Source: Anaeromassilibacillus senegalensis (GTDB taxonomy: Bacteria; Bacillota; Clostridia; Oscillospirales; Acutalibacteraceae). From it: a stretch of 64,000 nt of DNA. Numbering within the stretch: position 1 is the first letter of the stretch; every line of letters starts with the position of its first letter. The notes beneath the pieces are model-generated. The model made no database searches and had not been told where the DNA came from. It worked only from the letters and a program-made list of their open reading frames with translations. Positions 55,560 through 64,000 of this stretch are shown here, in pieces. The position numbers and the translations under genes are program-made. Location: contig NZ_LN868538.1 of assembly GCF_001261775.1 (NCBI RefSeq), positions 434,001 through 498,000 of the forward strand. The letters are read 5' to 3'.

Positions 55560-55729
55560 CAACATAAACCAACTTATTTCTAAAAATCTTTCCATTTTGT
55601 ACAATGTGTTTGATTTTGTCCCCTTAACGGATAATATGACGAAATTCCGAACAGAATCCGCCGGTTTTCCGTACAAAAAACCTTGGAAAATCCCGCCGTT
55701 TTTTAAGTAATTTTATCGAGTGCGTTCCA

Positions 55730-55758
55730 TTGATTTTAGTTTACTAAAGCGGTATAAT
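55730..55758 (+). promoter_or_regulatory. Sigma-A promoter of serC-serA
   Basis: TTGATT, a 17-bp spacer and TATAAT stand about 57 nt before the serC ATG. The short leader leaves no room for a T-box or riboswitch. Confidence 0.85.
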
Positions 55759-55814
55759 TAATAACATTATAGTCTGCTCACAGAAGCAGTAATTTATAGG
55801 AGGTTGCACTACAT

Positions 55815-56900
55815 ATGAAACGCGTTTACAACTTTTCCGCGGGCCCCTCGATGCTGCCCGAAGCTGTTCTTCGCCGCGCTGCGGACGAAATGCTGGACTA
55901 CCAGGGCAGCGGCCAATCTGTGATGGAAATGTCCCACCGCTCCAAGGTCTACGAGGGCATTATTAACTCTGCTGAAAGTCTGCTTCGCGAAGTGATGAAT
56001 ATCCCCGACAATTACAAGGTTTTGTTCTTGCAGGGCGGTGCATCCTCTCAGTTTGCGATGGTGCCGATGAACCTGATGACCAAAAGCAACAAGGCGGATT
56101 TCGTCATTACCGGCCAGTGGGCCACCAAAGCATATAAGGAAGCAGCCCGCTACGGCACGGCCAACATCGTGGCTTCCTCCAAGGACCAGACCTTCAATTA
56201 TATCCCGGAGCTGGATCCTTCCACCTTCACCAAGGATGCGGACTACTTCCACATCTGCCTGAACAACACCATCTACGGCACCAAGTTCACCCAGCTGCCG
56301 GAGACCGGCGATGTGCCGCTGGTGGCGGATATCTCTTCCTGCATCCTGAGCGAACCGATCGACGTGAGCAAGTTCGGCATCCTGTATGCGGGCGCACAGA
56401 AGAACATGGGCCCTGCCGGCCTGACGGTCGTAATCATCCGCGAGGACCTTGTCGGCAATGCGATGGATATCACGCCGACTATGTTCAACTACCAGACGCA
56501 TGTGGACAACGGTTCCATGTTTAACACCCCGCCGTGCTACAGCATCTATATGTGCATGCTGGTGCTCGACTGGATCAAGAACACCATGGGCGGTCTGGAT
56601 GAGATGAAAAAATATAACGAGAAAAAGGCCGCGATCCTTTACGATTATCTGGACAGCTCCAAAATGTTCCGCGGCACCGTCGTTGCGAAGGACCGTTCCC
56701 TGATGAACATCCCGTTCGTCACCGACAGCGAAGACCTGAACGCCAAGTTCGTGAAAGAAGCCGCTGCAAACGACTTCGTCAACCTGAAGGGCCACCGTTC
56801 CGTCGGCGGCATGCGCGCTTCCATCTACAACGCGATGCCGATGGAAGGCGTGGAGAAGCTGGTCGCCTTCATGAAGAAGTTTGAAGAAGAGAACGCGTAA
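55815..56900 (+). CDS. serC: Phosphoserine aminotransferase
   Basis: The 361-residue class V aminotransferase starts VYNFSAGPSMLPEAVL, typical of SerC. The PLP-binding lysine is Lys196 in YAGAQKNMGPAGLTVVI, and the end GHRSVGGMRASIYNAMP is the family signature. It makes 3-phosphoserine from 3-phosphohydroxypyruvate and glutamate in serine synthesis. TAGGAGG precedes the ATG. The next gene encodes the preceding enzyme of the pathway. Confidence 0.97.
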   Translation: MKRVYNFSAGPSMLPEAVLRRAADEMLDYQGSGQSVMEMSHRSKVYEGIINSAESLLREVMNIPDNYKVLFLQGGASSQFAMVPMNLMTKSNKADFVITGQWATKAYKEAARYGTANIVASSKDQTFNYIPELDPSTFTKDADYFHICLNNTIYGTKFTQLPETGDVPLVADISSCILSEPIDVSKFGILYAGAQKNMGPAGLTVVIIREDLVGNAMDITPTMFNYQTHVDNGSMFNTPPCYSIYMCMLVLDWIKNTMGGLDEMKKYNEKKAAILYDYLDSSKMFRGTVVAKDRSLMNIPFVTDSEDLNAKFVKEAAANDFVNLKGHRSVGGMRASIYNAMPMEGVEKLVAFMKKFEEENA

Positions 56901-56961
56901 CAGGGCTGCATAGTATAGGAAAATGGGAACCCATTAAATTTGAATGGTACAGGTGATTACA

Positions 56962-58122
56962 ATGTTTAACGTTAAATGTTTGAATAAAATCTCCCCCGTG
57001 GGCACCAAGCGCTTCGGCGCGAACTACAACGTCGGCGAAGACGTGGAGAATCCGGAAGCAGTTCTGGTCCGCTCCGCTTCCATGCACGACATGGAACTGC
57101 CGCAAAGCCTTCTGGCGATCGCCAGAGCGGGCGCGGGCGTCAACAACATCCCGCTGGACAAATGCAGCGAAGCAGGTATCTGCGTATTTAATACGCCCGG
57201 CGCAAATGCAAACGCCGTGAAGGAACTGGTGATTGCGGGCCTGCTGCTCTCCTCCCGCAAGGTCATCTCCGGCATCGAATGGGCCAAGACCCTCAAGGGC
57301 AACGGCGCAGACGTGACCAAGATGGTCGAAAAAGGCAAGAGCGCGTTTGTCGGCCCGGAAATCAGCGGCAAGAAGCTCGGCGTCATCGGCCTCGGTGCAA
57401 TCGGCATCCTGGTCGCCAACGCGGCGAAGAGCCTGGGCATGGAAGTCTACGGCTACGACCCGTATCTGAGCGTCGATGCGGCATGGGGCCTCTCCCGTTC
57501 CACCAAGCACGCCCAGACACTGGATGAAATCTATGCGAACTGCGATTACATCACCGTGCATGTGCCGCTCACCCCGGACACCAAGGAGATGATCAATGCG
57601 GAGAGCATCGCCAAGATGCAGGACAATGTCCGCATCCTGAACTTTGCCCGCGGCGACTTGGTCAACTCCGGCGATATTTTGAAGGCACTGGCGGACGGTA
57701 AGGTTTCCGCCTACGTCACCGATTTCCCGACCGACGAGATGCTCGGCGCGGAAGGCGTCATCGCCATCCCGCACCTCGGCGCTTCTACCCCGGAGAGCGA
57801 GGACAACTGTGCGCGTATGGCAGCCGACGAGCTGAAGGATTACCTGGAAAACGGCAATATCACCCATTCTGTGAACCTGCCGAATGTTTCCATGCCGCGC
57901 GACCCGGCGTTCACCCGCGTGTGCATCATTCACCGCAATGTTCCGAACACCATCGGCCAGCTGGCCGGCAAGCTCGCGGAGTTCGGCATTAACATCGAGA
58001 ATATGCAGAGCAAGTCCCGCAAGGATTACGCGTATACCATTCTCGACGTCACCGGTGACCTCAACGGCAACGCCGCCAAGATGGAAGAGTCCGCGGATAT
58101 TGTCAAGGTCCGTGTGATCTGA
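56962..58122 (+). CDS. serA: D-3-phosphoglycerate dehydrogenase with ACT domain
   Basis: The 386-residue enzyme has the NAD-binding motif GVIGLGAIGILVANAA, the catalytic-region segments ARAGAGVNNIP and LNFARGDLV, and an ACT domain at the C-terminus (CIIHRNVPNTIGQLAGKL), which often senses serine. It oxidises 3-phosphoglycerate for serC. The ATG at 56962 follows AGGTGATT; the frame is open to 56944 (MVQVIT). It is 61 nt behind serC and shares its terminator. Confidence 0.96.
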   Translation: MFNVKCLNKISPVGTKRFGANYNVGEDVENPEAVLVRSASMHDMELPQSLLAIARAGAGVNNIPLDKCSEAGICVFNTPGANANAVKELVIAGLLLSSRKVISGIEWAKTLKGNGADVTKMVEKGKSAFVGPEISGKKLGVIGLGAIGILVANAAKSLGMEVYGYDPYLSVDAAWGLSRSTKHAQTLDEIYANCDYITVHVPLTPDTKEMINAESIAKMQDNVRILNFARGDLVNSGDILKALADGKVSAYVTDFPTDEMLGAEGVIAIPHLGASTPESEDNCARMAADELKDYLENGNITHSVNLPNVSMPRDPAFTRVCIIHRNVPNTIGQLAGKLAEFGINIENMQSKSRKDYAYTILDVTGDLNGNAAKMEESADIVKVRVI

Positions 58123-58143
58123 TTTCATAATATAATAATAAAA

Positions 58144-58190
58144 AAAACCAGCCTGCGGTAAGGAAATGTACCGCAGGCTGGTTTTTGTTT
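58144..58190. terminator. Terminator of serC-serA
   Basis: A 17-bp perfect stem AAAACCAGCCTGCGGTA with T-runs on both strands may also end the minus-strand XRE gene. Confidence 0.92.
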
Positions 58191-58297
58191 ATTTTATTAT
58201 AACATAACGACGCTCATCTGGGGATTCTATTCCTCTTACAAAGACAGAATGATCCATATATAATATTCAGAGACGAAAGGCCTAAGTTTCACAATCT

Positions 58298-58510
58298 TTA
58301 AATCCGCTTTCCCGTATCCCGAAGAACAAAATCCGCCTCAAAATCACAGCCTAAAGCGTCTGCTATTTGAACCAGCTCTTTTTCCGGAAAATTATCTCTG
58401 GCAAGCTTATTGCTCAAATTGTTCCCGTTTGTCCCAAGCTTTTCCGCCAGCTCTTTAATCGTCATATTTCTTTCCAGCAAAACCACACGGATTTTCTTCG
58501 CCATTCCCAT
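58298..58510 (-). CDS. Small XRE-type HTH protein
   Basis: A protein of about 70 residues with one helix-turn-helix (MTIKELAEKLGTNGNNLSNK), ending in DFVLRDTGKRI. Three closely spaced ATGs (58516, 58510, 58504) share the weak site AGAGGG; 58510 is taken as a compromise. The frame stays open to 58636, but that part reads as non-coding upstream DNA. It diverges from the small gene at 58672 and may control it through the inverted repeat between them. Confidence 0.78.
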   Translation of the reverse strand: MGMAKKIRVVLLERNMTIKELAEKLGTNGNNLSNKLARDNFPEKELVQIADALGCDFEADFVLRDTGKRI

Positions 58511-58617
58511 ATACATCCACCCTCTCTTTATACCAATATAGCACACCATAAAATGTAATATTTCAACCAAAAATACAAAATCACACAAATCAGTATGGTA
58601 TAACACTTGACTTTCAC

Positions 58618-58644
58618 TTTTTAGATATGCAATCAAGCTAAAAA
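58618..58644. promoter_or_regulatory. Inverted repeat between divergent small genes
   Basis: TTTTTAG (58618-58624) and CTAAAAA (58638-58644) form a 7-bp hyphenated palindrome in the intergenic space, a candidate operator for the XRE protein. Confidence 0.4.
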
Positions 58645-58671
58645 ATGTATATAAACACCTAAAAGAAAGGC

Positions 58672-58972
58672 ATGGAAAATATCATGGACTACATAGAAAA
58701 ACTGTTTTCCCGTTTGAATCTCCAGCATATCCGTGAATTTCTGCTCTACGGCACAGAAGCTGTAAAAATCACAGAACAAAGCTACCGTGAACGATTGGAT
58801 ACCTCCCAGCAACCTGTCTTTGAAATCATTCAAAAGGCTTACCCCGGTGAACTGGAATCACCTGAAGTCGACCTTTTTTTATCAGGCCCTATCCGCTGCG
58901 CAGGAGGTTTATCTGGAAATCGGAATACGCGCAGGCGCTATCCTGACCGCTCAGCTTTTAGGCAAAGGATAA
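58672..58972 (+). pseudogene. DUF6809-like small protein gene, frameshifted at a T7 run
   Basis: The first frame reads MENIMDYIEKLFSRLNLQHI and onward to PEVDLF. A +1 shift at TTTTTTT (58874-58880) takes it out of frame, and the unshifted continuation YQALSAAQEVYLEIGIRAGA ends naturally at 58972. With six T residues a single protein of about 99 residues would be made, resembling small DUF6809-type proteins of Clostridia (family recalled from memory). As given, translation runs on to 59019 with an unrelated tail. It may be a true mutation, a slippage switch or a sequencing error. AAGAAAGG precedes the first ATG. Confidence 0.75.
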
Positions 58973-59665
58973 AACTTAGTTTCTTTCCCATAGAACAGCT
59001 AAAGCTCCGCCGTCAATGAAAAGCACCCAGCCGACCCTAGGCAAAGCATCCCTATGTAGCAGAGAAAGCTCCAGCTCCGCCGTCAATGAAAAGCACGCCG
59101 CCCTCCCTGAGCAAAGCATCCCCATGGGGATACCGAGGGTTGTAAGGGGGGCGTGAGTCGAAGTACCCCGGAGCCCACTCTCGCGCCCCCCTTTCGCGGT
59201 CTTTGCTTCCTTTTCGACAAGACGGAAAGGAAGTGCCCGCCCGACATGAGGGCAAACCAGCGGTTTTCTCCCGCTTTTGCAAAAGCGAGTAAGCGATAAA
59301 GATTGCGCGCGCAATTAGTTTGCCATCGGTTTATAAAAACCAGAATAAGCGGAAAATAAAAGTTTACTTTTGCTTTATAAAAGCAGAAAATCCCATTGCT
59401 TCCGCAATGCAAAAGATTGCTTTCATAAAATTTGTTATACTTTTTTAAAGTAAAGAAGTCTTTGCTGTCGCTTTTATAAAGCGACGAATCCCCCGGCGAG
59501 AGCCGGGGTACAAAAAGGCCCCAAAGGCACCCCCTGCCCCATAAACAACCATATCACTCGTTCCCACTCGCTCTTCTCAGGAAGAGAGTTCCGTTCTCTG
59601 CGGAGAACGGCAAAGGGCCCTGCCCTTTGATCCCGCCACCTTTCAGAAAGGTGGATAAACACGTT
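58973..59665. other. Gene-free, hairpin-rich intergenic region
   Basis: No coding sequence is convincing over about 690 nt. It contains a 70-bp tandem duplication (59003-59125) and many small inverted repeats: CGCTTTTATAAAGCG (59469-59483), CCCCGGC-GAGA-GCCGGGG (59491-59508), CCGTTCTC-TGCG-GAGAACGG (59591-59610), AAAGGG-CCCTG-CCCTTT (59612-59628) and CCACCTTT-CAG-AAAGGTGG (59636-59654). The last three form a cluster just past the nagA stop and resemble intergenic palindromic elements seen in clostridial genomes. Confidence 0.6.
59003..59125 (+). repeat. 70-bp direct duplication
   Basis: AGCTCCGCCGTCAATGAAAA is found at 59003 and again at 59073, followed in both by related sequence (GCAAAGCATCCC(T/C)ATG). 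Confidence 0.75.
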
Positions 59666-60802
59666 TTAGCGGTTATCGACCGCTTTTTTCCCGCGTGCAA
59701 TGACTAATTTAATCTTTAAATTTTGATCCAGCACCACCAAGTCGGCGCGTTTGCCCACCTTGATACTGCCGATCTCGCCATCCTCATGGATCGCGCGCGC
59801 CGGGTTGATCGTCGCGCTCTTGATTACCTGCTTAAACGGTACGCCAAAATTGACCAGGTTACGAACCTCCTGATGAATATTCGTCGTCGAACCGGCAATT
59901 GTGCCGTCCTTCAGACGGGCCTGTCCGTCCTTGACATAGACCGTCTGCCCGCCCAGTTCCGAGATGCCGTCCGGCTCTCCGGCCGCACGCATCGAATCGC
60001 TGACAATGATGGAACGGTCTTCCCCCAGCTGACGGAATGTGATGCGCAGGACGGCGGGATTGATATGGAAACCGTCGCAGATGATCTCCGCATGTACACG
60101 CTCGTCGTCAAACACCGCGCCAACGACACCGGGATTGCGGTGCGTCATGCCGCTCATGGCGTTGTACAGGTGGGTTGCATGGGTAATTCCCAAATTAAAC
60201 GCATGCTTTGCCTGTTCATAATCGGCGTCTGTATGCGCAATGGAAACCGTGCAGAGCTTGCTGGCCTTCTTAATAAAGTCATCCGCTCCCTCACACTCCG
60301 GCGCAATATCGACCAGCTTGATGATACCGCCGCAGCCATCGTACAGCGTTTTAAACTCGTTCCAATCCGGGTTGCGGACATGCTCGCCTTTCTGTGCGCC
60401 CTTCTTATTGATAGAAATAAAGGGGCCTTCCATGTTAACACCAGCAATCGCCGCGCCGAACGGGCGGTCGTCCATACAAGCCTTGACCGTTGCCAGCGCG
60501 TCGGCAATCTCCTCGTGGGAAACCGTCATTGTCGTCGGACAGAAGGATGTGACGCCCTTTGTGACCAAATGTCCCGCCATCTTGGCAAGACCCGCCGTGG
60601 ATGCATCACAGGTATCCGCCCCAACACAGGCGTGGATGTGGATGTCGACAAAGCCCGGTACCACGCAGCAGCCGCTCAGGTCCAGTTCTTCTTCCCCACT
60701 CAGGTCGGGCGCAACGTCCGCGATGCGGTCTCCCTCCACGGACAGACAGGCGTCCACCAGAGTAAATGTATCGTCCATAATTTGTGCATTCTTCAGAATC
60801 AC
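59666..60802 (-). CDS. nagA: N-acetylglucosamine-6-phosphate deacetylase
   Basis: The 378-residue amidohydrolase removes acetate from GlcNAc-6-phosphate. Motifs are GFVDIHIHACVGADTCDA (first metal region), NMEGPFI (metal Glu), SIAHTDADY, THATHLYNAMSGMTHRNPG, ICDGFHI and SDSMRAAG (catalytic Asp). A GTG start at 60802 is chosen for GAGGTGAT 6 nt upstream; the GTG at 60811 lies within that site. No nagB or PTS gene is adjacent. It may serve the amino sugars released by secreted hydrolases, but cell-wall recycling is equally possible. Confidence 0.93.
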   Translation of the reverse strand: MILKNAQIMDDTFTLVDACLSVEGDRIADVAPDLSGEEELDLSGCCVVPGFVDIHIHACVGADTCDASTAGLAKMAGHLVTKGVTSFCPTTMTVSHEEIADALATVKACMDDRPFGAAIAGVNMEGPFISINKKGAQKGEHVRNPDWNEFKTLYDGCGGIIKLVDIAPECEGADDFIKKASKLCTVSIAHTDADYEQAKHAFNLGITHATHLYNAMSGMTHRNPGVVGAVFDDERVHAEIICDGFHINPAVLRITFRQLGEDRSIIVSDSMRAAGEPDGISELGGQTVYVKDGQARLKDGTIAGSTTNIHQEVRNLVNFGVPFKQVIKSATINPARAIHEDGEIGSIKVGKRADLVVLDQNLKIKLVIARGKKAVDNR

Positions 60803-60833
60803 AGCAATCACCTCATAGTTCTATAGTATCTTC

Positions 60834-60862
60834 ATTATAGCGGATAGTATCTGCCGATACAA
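60834..60862 (-). promoter_or_regulatory. Sigma-A promoter of nagA
   Basis: On the minus strand TTGTAT, 17 bp and TATAAT lie about 32 nt before the GTG start. Confidence 0.8.
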
Positions 60863-60934
60863 CTCATAAAAGCTGGAATTCCAAAAGAATACACAATCCG
60901 ACACCTGCATAATTAAGAAAGGATCAGAAAAGAC

Positions 60935-60970
60935 AAAAAGAAGGCGGGCCATCCGACCCGCCTTCTTTTT
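60935..60970. terminator. Terminator after the BspA-like gene
   Basis: A 14-bp stem AAAAAGAAGGCGGG is followed by T-runs on both strands. Confidence 0.9.
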
Positions 60971-60984
60971 TATCCAAATTATAA

Positions 60985-62562
60985 TCAGCCGTAGGCAATC
61001 TGCCCTTCACAATGGAGGACGACTTTGGAATCACCGGGCATTTGAGTGTAAAGTCCTGTCTTTTCACCCTTGTTTCCGATTGCCCACACCCGATAGGAGT
61101 ACACATTGCCATTCTTGCCCAGATACTGGGTCTTGAAGACCTTGCCGTTGCCGACCGTAAAGCTCGGCGCGTTATTGGTACCGGTCACCGTCATCTGGAC
61201 ATCATAGTAGCTTCCCTTGTAAACACCGAAGTTCACACTCGGATTGCAGAATGCAGATCCGTTCGGGGAAGTAGAAACCGTTACCGGGAAAGAAGCGGTA
61301 TAAGCGCCGCTTGTAATTGTAATCGTTGCCGTACCAGCGGATTTACCCTGAATCTGATACAGGTACGCGTTGGTGTAACCGCCCTTCAGATCGGCGCGGT
61401 TGGAACGGTCTGCCTGGAACTTTACCGCCACCACATTTGGGTTGCTGCTGGTGCAGGTTGGCGTCGCGGAAGAATTGACTCTGGCGAGTGGGTAATACAC
61501 ATTGCCCACATTAAAAGAATAGGAGCTGGTGTCCAGGGAAAGCACGCCAGAATTGCTGCTGCCGCCGCTGCCCACTGTAACGGCCACTGTTGCAGAAGCT
61601 AAACCGGAAGAAGTAACTGTCAACGTAGCGGAACCCGCGGAAACGCCGCGCACCGTGATGGTGGAGCCGCTCTGGGTTACGCTGACCGCACTGGAATTGG
61701 AAGATACGCTGTAGCTTCCGTTCGTCGGGTTGGTAACCGTAAAGCTGTTTGTCGCGCCGACCGCAACGCTCAGAGAGCTGACACTCAACCGAACCGCCGC
61801 ACTGTAGGAATTGCCGAGGTTGACAAAATCAATGTCATTTTCCTTTGCATACTTTTCAGCGGCCGAACCCGTATAACCCTTGATCGTAATGAAGTCCTCA
61901 AATGCATCGTAACCAATACGGGTAACATTCGGCGGAATCGTAACTTCATCCAGTTCGTCACAGCCTTCAAAAGCGCTGTCTCCGATACTGGTCACTGCGC
62001 TACCGATCGTAACGGAACGAAGATCACTGCAACCCTCAAAGGCATTGTCCGGAATTTTAGTCAGACTAGTTGGCAGCGACGCAGAACGCAGGGAGGAACA
62101 ACCGCTGAAAGCTTCCAAGCCAATTTTTGTGATGCTGTTCGCAAAAGTAACAGAGGTCATTTCATCTGCACCAGCAAACGCGCGCTCTCCAATTTCCTTG
62201 ACGCCCTCTTCCATAGAGATTCTCTTAATATCTGTACCTTCAAAAGCGCCGTCTGCAATCAAGTCAATGCTATCCGGAAGATAAATGTTTTTGTCACTAC
62301 CGCCATTATCCAAGACAGCGGAACTGCCGTCTCCAATACGAGTAACTGTCCTGCTGTCAATCTTATTGGGAATAGAGATGGAAGATTTGGATCTATAATA
62401 GTCTCCGCTATCATAGATTGTGATAACCGCATACTTTCCATCAACCTTTTTGATCTCATAGGCTTCGTCTATCTTCGCAGCATAAGCAACCGTACTGGTG
62501 AATGCCGTAACTGCCAGCACGGCGGACAGCGCCAGCGAAAGCAGTTTTTTTGCTCTTCTCAT
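60985..62562 (-). CDS. Secreted BspA-like leucine-rich-repeat protein with a divergent copy of the shared C-terminal domain
   Basis: The 525-residue protein has a signal peptide (MRRAKKLLSLALSAVLAVT, cleavage near AYA). About six LRR_5-type repeats of the BspA kind follow (IADGAFEGTDIKRIS, IGERAFAGADEMTSVTF, IPDNAFEGCSDLRSVTI), then two Ig-like domains (about 270-345 and 360-440). The last 75 residues resemble the end of the large hydrolases (FTVGNGKVFKTQ, YRVWAIGNKGEKTGLYTQMP, LHCEGQI). Its first cysteine lies earlier (AFCNPSV) than in the hydrolases (AYCFKM). BspA-type proteins commonly mediate adhesion. The ATG at 62562 has GGAGAGGAAAG upstream. No extra tail copies follow it. Confidence 0.87.
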   Translation of the reverse strand: MRRAKKLLSLALSAVLAVTAFTSTVAYAAKIDEAYEIKKVDGKYAVITIYDSGDYYRSKSSISIPNKIDSRTVTRIGDGSSAVLDNGGSDKNIYLPDSIDLIADGAFEGTDIKRISMEEGVKEIGERAFAGADEMTSVTFANSITKIGLEAFSGCSSLRSASLPTSLTKIPDNAFEGCSDLRSVTIGSAVTSIGDSAFEGCDELDEVTIPPNVTRIGYDAFEDFITIKGYTGSAAEKYAKENDIDFVNLGNSYSAAVRLSVSSLSVAVGATNSFTVTNPTNGSYSVSSNSSAVSVTQSGSTITVRGVSAGSATLTVTSSGLASATVAVTVGSGGSSNSGVLSLDTSSYSFNVGNVYYPLARVNSSATPTCTSSNPNVVAVKFQADRSNRADLKGGYTNAYLYQIQGKSAGTATITITSGAYTASFPVTVSTSPNGSAFCNPSVNFGVYKGSYYDVQMTVTGTNNAPSFTVGNGKVFKTQYLGKNGNVYSYRVWAIGNKGEKTGLYTQMPGDSKVVLHCEGQIAYG

Positions 62563-62618
62563 ACTTTCCTCTCCTTGTCTAAAATGTTTCATAGGTTTTA
62601 TCTGTTTTGGTAAATCCT

Positions 62619-62647
62619 ATTATACCGTAGCATGTCAAATTATGCAA
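62619..62647 (-). promoter_or_regulatory. Sigma-A promoter of the BspA-like gene
   Basis: On the minus strand TTGCAT, 17 bp and TATAAT stand about 55 nt before the ATG. Confidence 0.75.
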
Positions 62648-62742
62648 GGTTTTGGGCGGTTACACTTGTGTAATTTGCACTGGTAATATCTGTCTTGTTC
62701 GTCACCAAATTGAAAACGCTTTGTAATAACTTTTTGGGAACA

Positions 62743-62775
62743 TAAAAAAAGCCCTGCACAAACCGTGCAGGGCTT
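62743..62775 (-). terminator. Terminator of the rpoA-rplQ operon
   Basis: An 11-bp stem AAGCCCTGCAC is followed on the minus strand by TTTTTTTATG, right behind rplQ. Confidence 0.92.
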
Positions 62776-62791
62776 CACTATGCAATCCCGA

Positions 62792-63133
62792 TTAGATCAG
62801 CTCGATGATCGCCATTTCCGCAGCATCGCCGCGGCGCGGTCCAAGCTTTGTGATGCGGGTATAACCGCCATTGCGGTCCACATACTTCGGGGCAATCTCT
62901 GTAAACAGCTTGTTTGTTACAGCTTCCTTTGTAACGAAGCCCATAACAAGGCGCTTGCTGTGCAGATCGTTTGTCTTTGCAATTGTAATCATCTTCTCTG
63001 CCAGGGAGCGGACTTCCTTCGCGCGGGTGACGGTCGTCTCGATCTTGCCGTTTTCAAGCAGGAACGTAACCATCGCGCGCAGCATAGCAGTTCTATGGCT
63101 GGTTGCTCTTCCGAGTTTTCTGGTTCCGGGCAT
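62792..63133 (-). CDS. rplQ: 50S ribosomal protein L17
   Basis: The 113-residue protein begins [20 protein letters not shown] and ends [20 protein letters not shown], both diagnostic for L17. It is the last gene of the ribosomal-protein/rpoA operon, 33 nt behind rpoA. AAAGGAGTGATATTCG precedes the ATG. Confidence 0.98.
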   Translation of the reverse strand: MPGTRKLGRATSHRTAMLRAMVTFLLENGKIETTVTRAKEVRSLAEKMITIAKTNDLHSKRLVMGFVTKEAVTNKLFTEIAPKYVDRNGGYTRITKLGPRRGDAAEMAIIELI

Positions 63134-63166
63134 CGAATATCACTCCTTTACCTTTGGCTGCAAGGC

Positions 63167-64000
63167 TCATTCGTCTTCCTTGCGCAGATTAAAGCCGAGA
63201 GAGGCCAGTTTCCACACGACCTCTTCCAGGGACTTGCGTCCCAGGTTGCGCACCTTCATCATGTCTTCCTCAGACTTGTTAATGAGGTCCTCAACCGTAT
63301 TGATTCCAGCGCGCTTGAGGCAGTTAAAGGAACGCACGGAGAGATCCAACTCTTCAATGGTCATCTCCAGCACCTTTTCCTTGCCCTTGTCGTCCTTCTC
63401 CACCATGATCTCTGTGCTGCTGCCCTTGTCAGACAGGTTGACAAAGAGGTTCAGGTGCTCGGTCAGGACTCTTGCGGCCAAAGAGACCGCTTCCTGCGCA
63501 CTGATCACGCCATTGGTCCAAACCTCGAGCGTCAGCTTATCAAAATCGATACGCTGGCCCACGCGGGTCGGTTCCACGTTGAAGTTCACTTTATAAACAG
63601 GAGTGTAAATAGAATCAACCGGAAGTTCGCCGATCACGCCTGCGGGCATATTCTGCTTGTTCCGCTCAGCGGGGACGTATCCGCGGCCCTTGTCCAAGGT
63701 CAGTTCCATGTACAGCTTCGCGCCCTCTCCCAGGGTTGCAATGTGCATTTCCGGGTTCAGGATTTCAACCTCGCTGTCGCACTTGATAGAGTCGGCCGTG
63801 ACCTCGCACGGACCCTCTGCACAGATTTCCACTGTTTTCGGGCCGTCACAATGAAGCTTCGCGGTCAATCCTTTGATGTTCAGCACGATCTCGGTGACAT
63901 CTTCCTTGACGCCGGGAACGGTGGAAAACTCATGCAGAACGCCGTCTATTTTAATAGAGGTGACTGCAACGCCCGGCAGGGAAGACAACAGCACGCGGCG
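63167..64000 (-). CDS. rpoA: DNA-directed RNA polymerase subunit alpha (partial, 5' end outside window)
   Basis: The last 277 codons are present; translation is open to the right edge, where [20 protein letters not shown] corresponds to about residue 40 of RpoA. The N-terminal dimerisation domain ([19 protein letters not shown]) and the C-terminal domain with helix-hairpin-helix ([28 protein letters not shown]) are clear. The GTG in the edge frame is not the start. Confidence 0.97.
   Translation of the reverse strand, partial: RRVLLSSLPGVAVTSIKIDGVLHEFSTVPGVKEDVTEIVLNIKGLTAKLHCDGPKTVEICAEGPCEVTADSIKCDSEVEILNPEMHIATLGEGAKLYMELTLDKGRGYVPAERNKQNMPAGVIGELPVDSIYTPVYKVNFNVEPTRVGQRIDFDKLTLEVWTNGVISAQEAVSLAARVLTEHLNLFVNLSDKGSSTEIMVEKDDKGKEKVLEMTIEELDLSVRSFNCLKRAGINTVEDLINKSEEDMMKVRNLGRKSLEEVVWKLASLGFNLRKEDE

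Noticed and set aside
55559-55814. T-box or riboswitch before serC
   Set aside because: The promoter lies only 57 nt from the start and leaves no room for such a leader.
58973-59665. Minus-strand open frames within the hairpin-rich stretch
   Set aside because: Three overlapping frames share the same repeats, Arg/Gly-rich composition and no ribosome site; they are explained by the palindromic elements.

Overview
The window looks like a chromosomal segment of a Gram-positive, endospore-forming, anaerobic gut Clostridia, most likely near the Oscillospiraceae/Ruminococcaceae (inference). The support is an intact sigma-K gene with its pro-sequence, a nine-gene V-type (Na+-type) ATPase operon, a class III fructose-bisphosphatase, strong AGGAGG ribosome binding sites, several TTG starts and an rplQ-rpoA pair typical of Firmicutes. 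No tRNA, rRNA, CRISPR array, prophage or transposase was found.

Layout. 0-4.7 kb: a zinc-ribbon protein cut by the window edge, a DtxR/MntR-type regulator, an ABC-F ATPase, a HAD phosphatase and sigK. 4.7-37.5 kb: a glycan-degradation island on the minus strand. It holds four very large secreted glycoside hydrolases (clan GH-D-like, circularly permuted GH3, GH31, GH2), an XRE regulator, and a four-gene sugar-sensing operon (anchored binding protein, YesM-type kinase, YesN-type regulator, lipoprotein binding protein). 37.9-46.3 kb: small membrane, secreted and redox proteins, an apparently SOS-controlled pair of DNA-repair genes, fbp, a GNAT, an XRE regulator and a GrpB-like protein. 46.5-55.4 kb: the V-ATPase operon in the order ntpFIKECGABD. 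55.8-58.1 kb: serC-serA. 58.3-59.7 kb: an XRE regulator diverging from a frameshifted small gene, then a hairpin-rich gene-free stretch. 59.7-64 kb: nagA, a BspA-like leucine-rich-repeat secreted protein, rplQ and rpoA (cut by the window edge).

How the genes fit together. The four hydrolases carry many carbohydrate-binding modules (CBM6, CBM35, CBM32, NPCBM, LamG) and one common C-terminal cassette: an Ig-like module, several FIVAR-type helical repeats, a Gly/Ser linker and a roughly 80-residue terminal domain with two cysteines. The BspA-like protein ends in a divergent copy of that terminal domain. No LPXTG signal or S-layer motif was noticed, so the domain is a candidate for an undescribed surface-retention or maturation signal. 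The neighbouring sensor operon could report released sugars, and nagA would deal with GlcNAc-6-phosphate. Host-glycan use is an inference.

The most unusual observation is that each of the four hydrolase genes is followed, past its stop codon, by one to three extra copies of the sequence encoding the last residues of the domain plus a stop codon, spaced 73-83 bp and exactly 78 bp in the two best-preserved cases. A separate 27-bp array that includes the stop codon lies behind ntpB. I know of no described system with this arrangement.
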